A stretch of 64,000 bases of DNA from Aquimarina sediminis (lineage in GTDB: Bacteria > Bacteroidota > Bacteroidia > Flavobacteriales > Flavobacteriaceae): contig NZ_POYJ01000001.1 in assembly GCF_002895435.1 (NCBI RefSeq), forward strand, positions 957,687 to 1,021,686. Direction: 5' to 3'. This document shows, piece by piece, positions 61,220 through 64,000 of this stretch. The notes beneath the pieces are model-generated. The model was not told the origin of the DNA and made no database searches. It was given only the letters and a program-made list of their open reading frames with translations. Position 1 is the stretch's first letter, and each line of letters opens with the position of its first letter. The translations under genes and the position numbers were made by a program.

Positions 61220-62815
61220 TTACTCAGCCAGAGATATTTTAAGCAATAAGTTATTTTTTTTGCCATCAGAAACCTCCATGATCATATCCTTATTAGGTAA
61301 TGTAGCTGCCTTGGTAAGTTCTAAAATATCTAAACGAGAATTTCTAATATCACTTCCTGTAAGAATTGCTTCTTTAGTTGTTTCTCCCGTAACATCATCA
61401 ATTACATAAGAGGTTAGGTAAATAAATTCTTTTTTACCATCAAAATAACGTCTGGGAGTTTCATCAAATGATCGCTTAAGATTGGTAAAATCATCTACAT
61501 AAAACAGGTAGTGTTTTCCTTTATCTTCAAAATTCAAATAAGACATACTGCGTTTACTACTGGTACCTATTTGGTTTTTGGGTAATTTATGCATCCACCC
61601 GATTGTATTATTTGACAATAGTTTAAAGGCAAAAATATCTCTATAGTAATATTTATAGGTAGTTCGGGAACCCGAAGAGCTCGATGTAGTAAACGACTCT
61701 ACATAGCGCTGTTCTCCAAACAAAGTTGTGCTACCATCAGCGTTAAACATAATATCATTAACCCTAAGTTTCTCGAAATCTTTTAAATCTTTTTCCTTTT
61801 GTGTCCCTTCATTTATTCTTTCTTCTCTTTTTAGAGCCAAATCCTGCAGGGTTTCAAGAGGAATATCGCTCTTTATTACCTTGTCTATCTCGCCATTATC
61901 CGATAGTGTGGCAGTAAAAACACCAGAAACTTCAGCCTTATTGCCAGAATTAGCATAAAAACCTGATACTTTTATTTTACCATTTTCATCTGCTTCTATA
62001 GCAGCATCTGTGATAGATCTACCAGGAATATCAATTCTACTACTAATAACTTCACCACGATTCTCCGTGATCTTAAAAAATTCTGTATGATAGGTATCTT
62101 CTAATTTATTTTTGTTATCCGACCCAGCGTTAAAGATAGATGCTGTCATATAAAAATTGCCATCATTACCTATCGCAAAGCTTTCATTTTGCATCTTATC
62201 AGATGCATATGGCATGGTAGCTTTTCTTTTCCAGAGAAGGTTTAGATCATCACTATATACAGCAATTCCTACTTTATCGCCTTTATTATCTCCTGTTTGC
62301 ACTCTAAATACCACCGCCAAATATTTACCATCAGCAGATTTTTTAAAAGCAAATTTGTTTATTCTTCCTCCTGCATCAAAACCATATGTACTTTTAAAAC
62401 CAAAATCTCTATTAATATTCTCTTTATCATTAACAAGTTGAATTGGTTTTTCTACTACTATCCCTGTAAGTGATACTTTTTGAGCATATGCCCTATCATT
62501 AATAGAGTAAAACACCACCGCTTTTTCTCCTAGTTTCATTACAGTCTCAAAATCTCCTCTATCTTCGACGATTTGTCGCTTCTTTACATCCTCTTTAAGA
62601 TTATCTAGAGAATATCGTTGTATGGTCATCGAATTACGTCCTTTTTTTATAGAAACCAACCTATTTCCCGAAGCAACATGATATGTGTTTATACTTTTTA
62701 TCCTTTTGTACTTTTCTCCTACCTTAAAATCAAAATCTTTAAGCAGAATTGGTTTTTGGGCGTAGGTATATCCAGATGTGAACAGGATTAAAACAAGAAG
62801 AAATTTAAAATTCAT
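61220..62815 (-). CDS. Secreted protein of unknown function
   Basis: This 531-aa protein starts with a clear signal peptide, MNFKFLLVLILFTSGYTYA, cut before QKPIL. I placed the start at the ATG at 62815; an upstream ATG at 62839 would put a poor leader in front of it. The mature part is beta-rich with repeated strand pairs such as YLAVVFRVQTG and GIAVYSDDLNLLWKRKA, and W-x-x-K/H segments, as in a beta-propeller, but no named domain is clear. No T9SS sorting domain or lipobox is present, so it is probably periplasmic. It is convergent with the methyltransferase gene at a distance of 13 bp. Confidence 0.65.
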   Translation of the reverse strand: MNFKFLLVLILFTSGYTYAQKPILLKDFDFKVGEKYKRIKSINTYHVASGNRLVSIKKGRNSMTIQRYSLDNLKEDVKKRQIVEDRGDFETVMKLGEKAVVFYSINDRAYAQKVSLTGIVVEKPIQLVNDKENINRDFGFKSTYGFDAGGRINKFAFKKSADGKYLAVVFRVQTGDNKGDKVGIAVYSDDLNLLWKRKATMPYASDKMQNESFAIGNDGNFYMTASIFNAGSDNKNKLEDTYHTEFFKITENRGEVISSRIDIPGRSITDAAIEADENGKIKVSGFYANSGNKAEVSGVFTATLSDNGEIDKVIKSDIPLETLQDLALKREERINEGTQKEKDLKDFEKLRVNDIMFNADGSTTLFGEQRYVESFTTSSSSGSRTTYKYYYRDIFAFKLLSNNTIGWMHKLPKNQIGTSSKRSMSYLNFEDKGKHYLFYVDDFTNLKRSFDETPRRYFDGKKEFIYLTSYVIDDVTGETTKEAILTGSDIRNSRLDILELTKAATLPNKDMIMEVSDGKKNNLLLKISLAE

Positions 62816-63008
62816 CTTTACATTATTTTTATAGGTCTCCATAATAAGCAATAATAGGTCAATTGTATACAAATATATAAAAGAAGTATTTAAGGCTTCT
62901 GTTACTTAACGAGCATTTTTTTTTGTTATTTTTCTTAATTGAAAAAAACTGATTTTCAAGTTTTTAAAAAGAACCTTGAATTAAATAAAAAATAATGCTA
63001 AAAAAATG

Positions 63009-63039
63009 TTGCATTGTAGATTGATAAAACCTACATTTG
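63009..63039 (+). promoter_or_regulatory. Bacteroidota-type promoter of the tRNA cluster
   Basis: TTG at 63009-63011 is 20 bases before TACATTTG at 63032-63039, an exact match to the TTG...TAnnTTTG consensus. The inferred start of transcription lies about 40 bases before tRNA-Ser. Confidence 0.7.
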
Positions 63040-63085
63040 CATCCGCATTTGAAACAGTAGTGCGACGTTCATAACAACATTTTTA

Positions 63086-63169
63086 GGAGAGGTGCCAGAG
63101 TGGTAATGGAGCAGATTGCTAATCTGTCAACGCGCAAGTGTTGCCTGGGTTCGAATCCCAGTCTCTCCG
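63086..63169 (+). tRNA. tRNA-Ser(GCT)
   Basis: This 84-base tRNA has an acceptor stem GGAGAGG/TCTCTCC with discriminator G, a T-loop GGTTCGAATCC, a long variable arm typical of serine tRNA, and an anticodon loop TTGCTAA (anticodon GCT). No CCA is encoded. Confidence 0.93.
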
Positions 63170-63203
63170 CTTTATTTTATTTAGATTTTTTATTCTAAAG
63201 AAT

Positions 63204-63278
63204 CGGGGTGTAGCGTAGCCCGGTTATCGCGCCGCGTTTGGGACGCGGAGGTCGCAGGTTCGAATCCTGCCACCCCGA
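63204..63278 (+). tRNA. tRNA-Pro(TGG)
   Basis: This 75-base tRNA has acceptor CGGGGTG/CACCCCG, discriminator A, T-loop GGTTCGAATCC and the anticodon loop TTTGGGA between CCGCG and CGCGG (anticodon TGG). It lies 34 bp after tRNA-Ser. Confidence 0.94.
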
Positions 63279-63300
63279 CAATAAAATAAAGATACATACT

Positions 63301-63374
63301 GGTCGCGTAGCTCAGCTGGATAGAGCATCTGCCTTCTAAGCAGACGGTCACAGGTTCGAATCCTGTCGCGATCA
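63301..63374 (+). tRNA. tRNA-Arg(TCT)
   Basis: This 74-base tRNA has acceptor GGTCGCG/CGCGATC with one G-T pair, discriminator A, T-loop GGTTCGAATCC and anticodon loop CTTCTAA between TCTGC and GCAGA (anticodon TCT). It lies 22 bp after tRNA-Pro, so the three are probably one transcript. Confidence 0.94.
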
Positions 63375-63384
63375 CAAGGATAAC

Positions 63385-63420
63385 AAGGCTTTCAGGAAAC
63401 TGAAAGCCTTTCTTGTTTTT
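63385..63420 (+). terminator. Terminator of the tRNA cluster
   Basis: AAGGCTTTCAG and CTGAAAGCCTT form a perfect 11-bp stem around a GAAA tetraloop, followed by TCTTGTTTTT. It lies 10 bases after tRNA-Arg. Confidence 0.85.
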
Positions 63421-63458
63421 GATTCTTATGATAACTTTTATTCTAGTGATCCAAAAAA

Positions 63459-63590
63459 TAAAACCCTCTAGTTAGGGCTCTAGAGGGTTTTACTAAGATC
63501 ACAACAATCACTTAAATAACAATTAAACTAAATCATATTGTAAATATAACTCGTATTTGAATGCCAATGTTACGGGTTTCCTCAGGGAGT
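63459..63590 (-). repeat. Copy A of a duplicated non-coding element with terminator
   Basis: Read on the minus strand, this copy begins with a conserved block (63590 down to 63558, containing CTGAGGAAACCCGTAACATT), continues through about 65 AT-rich bases, and ends in a 13-bp perfect hairpin (arms 63480-63492 and 63459-63471, loop of 8 bases) with a run of T. This is the form of a small RNA with an intrinsic terminator, or the end of a tiny gene. Copy B lies about 200 bp further right. Confidence 0.6.
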
Positions 63591-63670
63591 ATATCTTGCA
63601 AGAAGATCTTATAAGGAGATGATTTATTACTATACTTCTATTTTATAATTAGATACTAAGCTATATAACA

Positions 63671-63787
63671 AAACCCTCTAGACGGGGTTCCAAAGGGTTT
63701 AGTTAATATCGTAATCTCTTAAAAATACATTATAGCATAAAATTAGTATGTTTTTAAATACCGATGTTACGGATTTCCTCAGAGGGT
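63671..63787 (-). repeat. Copy B of the duplicated non-coding element, decayed hairpin
   Basis: It has the same order as copy A: a conserved block (63787 down to 63756, containing CTGAGGAAATCCGTAACATC), AT-rich DNA and a terminator-like hairpin whose outer arms AAACCCT/AGGGTTT (63671-63677 and 63694-63700) match copy A. The inner hairpin has mutations. The conserved block could encode the end of a small peptide (PSEEIRNIGI then stop), but no start codon is visible. Confidence 0.55.
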
Positions 63788-63790
63788 CAA

Positions 63791-63975
63791 TTGCCTCTAT
63801 TTTATATTCTCAAAGCATCGTATTCTTATTATTCTTTCCTACTAAATGAAAAGATAAACATGATAAGGCTTTAAACCTGAATTCGACGTAAGAAATTGAG
63901 TTTTAAATCATAGAAAAAGCAGAATATTTAGTAAATTAAGGCATTGATTTTCAACTCACTAAAATTATTCTGCTT
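63791..63975. other. AT-rich end region with an inverted repeat
   Basis: No gene seen. An imperfect inverted repeat has a left arm at 63905-63932 and a right arm at 63958-63982, sharing AGCAGAAT/ATTCTGCT and ATCATA/TATGAT, and it runs into the possible start codon of the next gene. Confidence 0.4.
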
Positions 63976-64000
63976 ATGATTTCTAAAGATAAAATTACTG
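63976..64000 (+). CDS. Possible 5' end of a gene cut by the window edge
   Basis: An ATG at 63976 opens MISKDKIT and then the window ends. The start resembles the first residues of some Bacteroidota transposases (IS982-like), and it is preceded by an inverted repeat that could be a terminal repeat. Eight codons cannot prove this. Confidence 0.25.

Noticed and set aside
63504..63640. Short minus-strand frame ending in LPEETRNIGIQIRVIFTI as a peptide gene
   Set aside because: There is no ATG, GTG or TTG at a sensible position after the upstream stop, and copy B ends earlier, so a functional peptide is not supported.

Overview
The window looks like a chromosomal segment of a marine member of the Flavobacteriaceae (Bacteroidota), perhaps Aquimarina or a relative. 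The signs are: strongly AT-rich DNA; many T9SS C-terminal sorting domains and SPII lipoproteins; promoters of the TTG...TAnnTTTG type; starts without clear Shine-Dalgarno sites; and blocks typical of flavobacteria (amidase divergent from LptD followed by RidA; DUF3822 with RsmD; TamB divergent from TsaD). The species is inferred, not proven. No phage, CRISPR array or complete insertion sequence is visible.

Layout. 1-3 kb holds three small accessory genes: a BtrH/DUF4872 protein, a leucine-rich-repeat-like protein and an unknown protein with a CxxC motif. 3.2-9.7 kb has a mercuric-reductase-like flavoprotein, an RDD protein, a secreted unknown, an acyltransferase beside a fused KdsB-KdnB protein (Kdo activation joined to Kdo oxidation), and a RecD-like helicase. 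9.9-11.9 kb is a 214-aa unknown, DUF3822 and rsmD operon. 12.7-22 kb is a long minus-strand run: amidase, MCE/MlaD protein, membrane Fe-S protein, HAD protein, CCG-domain protein, a small conserved protein, a NagZ-type GH3/beta-lactamase fusion and an aldo-keto reductase. lptD and ridA follow on the plus strand, then a T9SS-exported PhoD phosphatase.

28.7-32.3 kb is a nitric-oxide module: a quinol-type NO reductase with a small membrane protein, a [2Fe-2S] ferredoxin and a divergent cupin. Two FNR-type palindromes sit about 37 bp from -7 elements in matching geometry, so the genes probably form one regulon. 32.3-40 kb holds mgsA, pfkA, tamB, tsaD and rsmE. 40-46.4 kb is a surface or secreted set: a T9SS beta-propeller-like protein, an esterase-like phytase-family lipoprotein, an unknown lipoprotein and an astacin-like lipoprotein protease.

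46.5-57.7 kb is mostly minus-strand single genes (VOC, SDR, Crp/Fnr regulator, alpha/beta hydrolase, map, AraC-GyrI, FAD monooxygenase, Tat-type phosphoesterase, DinB, GNAT, NUDIX, DUF1223). It is interrupted by a 41-bp tandem hairpin repeat in front of a DUF6261-like gene. 57.8-61.2 kb is a tight DUF4159, trmH, AI-2E transporter and methyltransferase operon. The right end carries tRNA-Ser, tRNA-Pro and tRNA-Arg, a duplicated non-coding element with terminators, and possibly the edge of a mobile element.

The most noteworthy observations are the KdsB-KdnB fusion, the FNR-type NO regulon with conserved promoter geometry, and the tandem hairpin array next to DUF6261.
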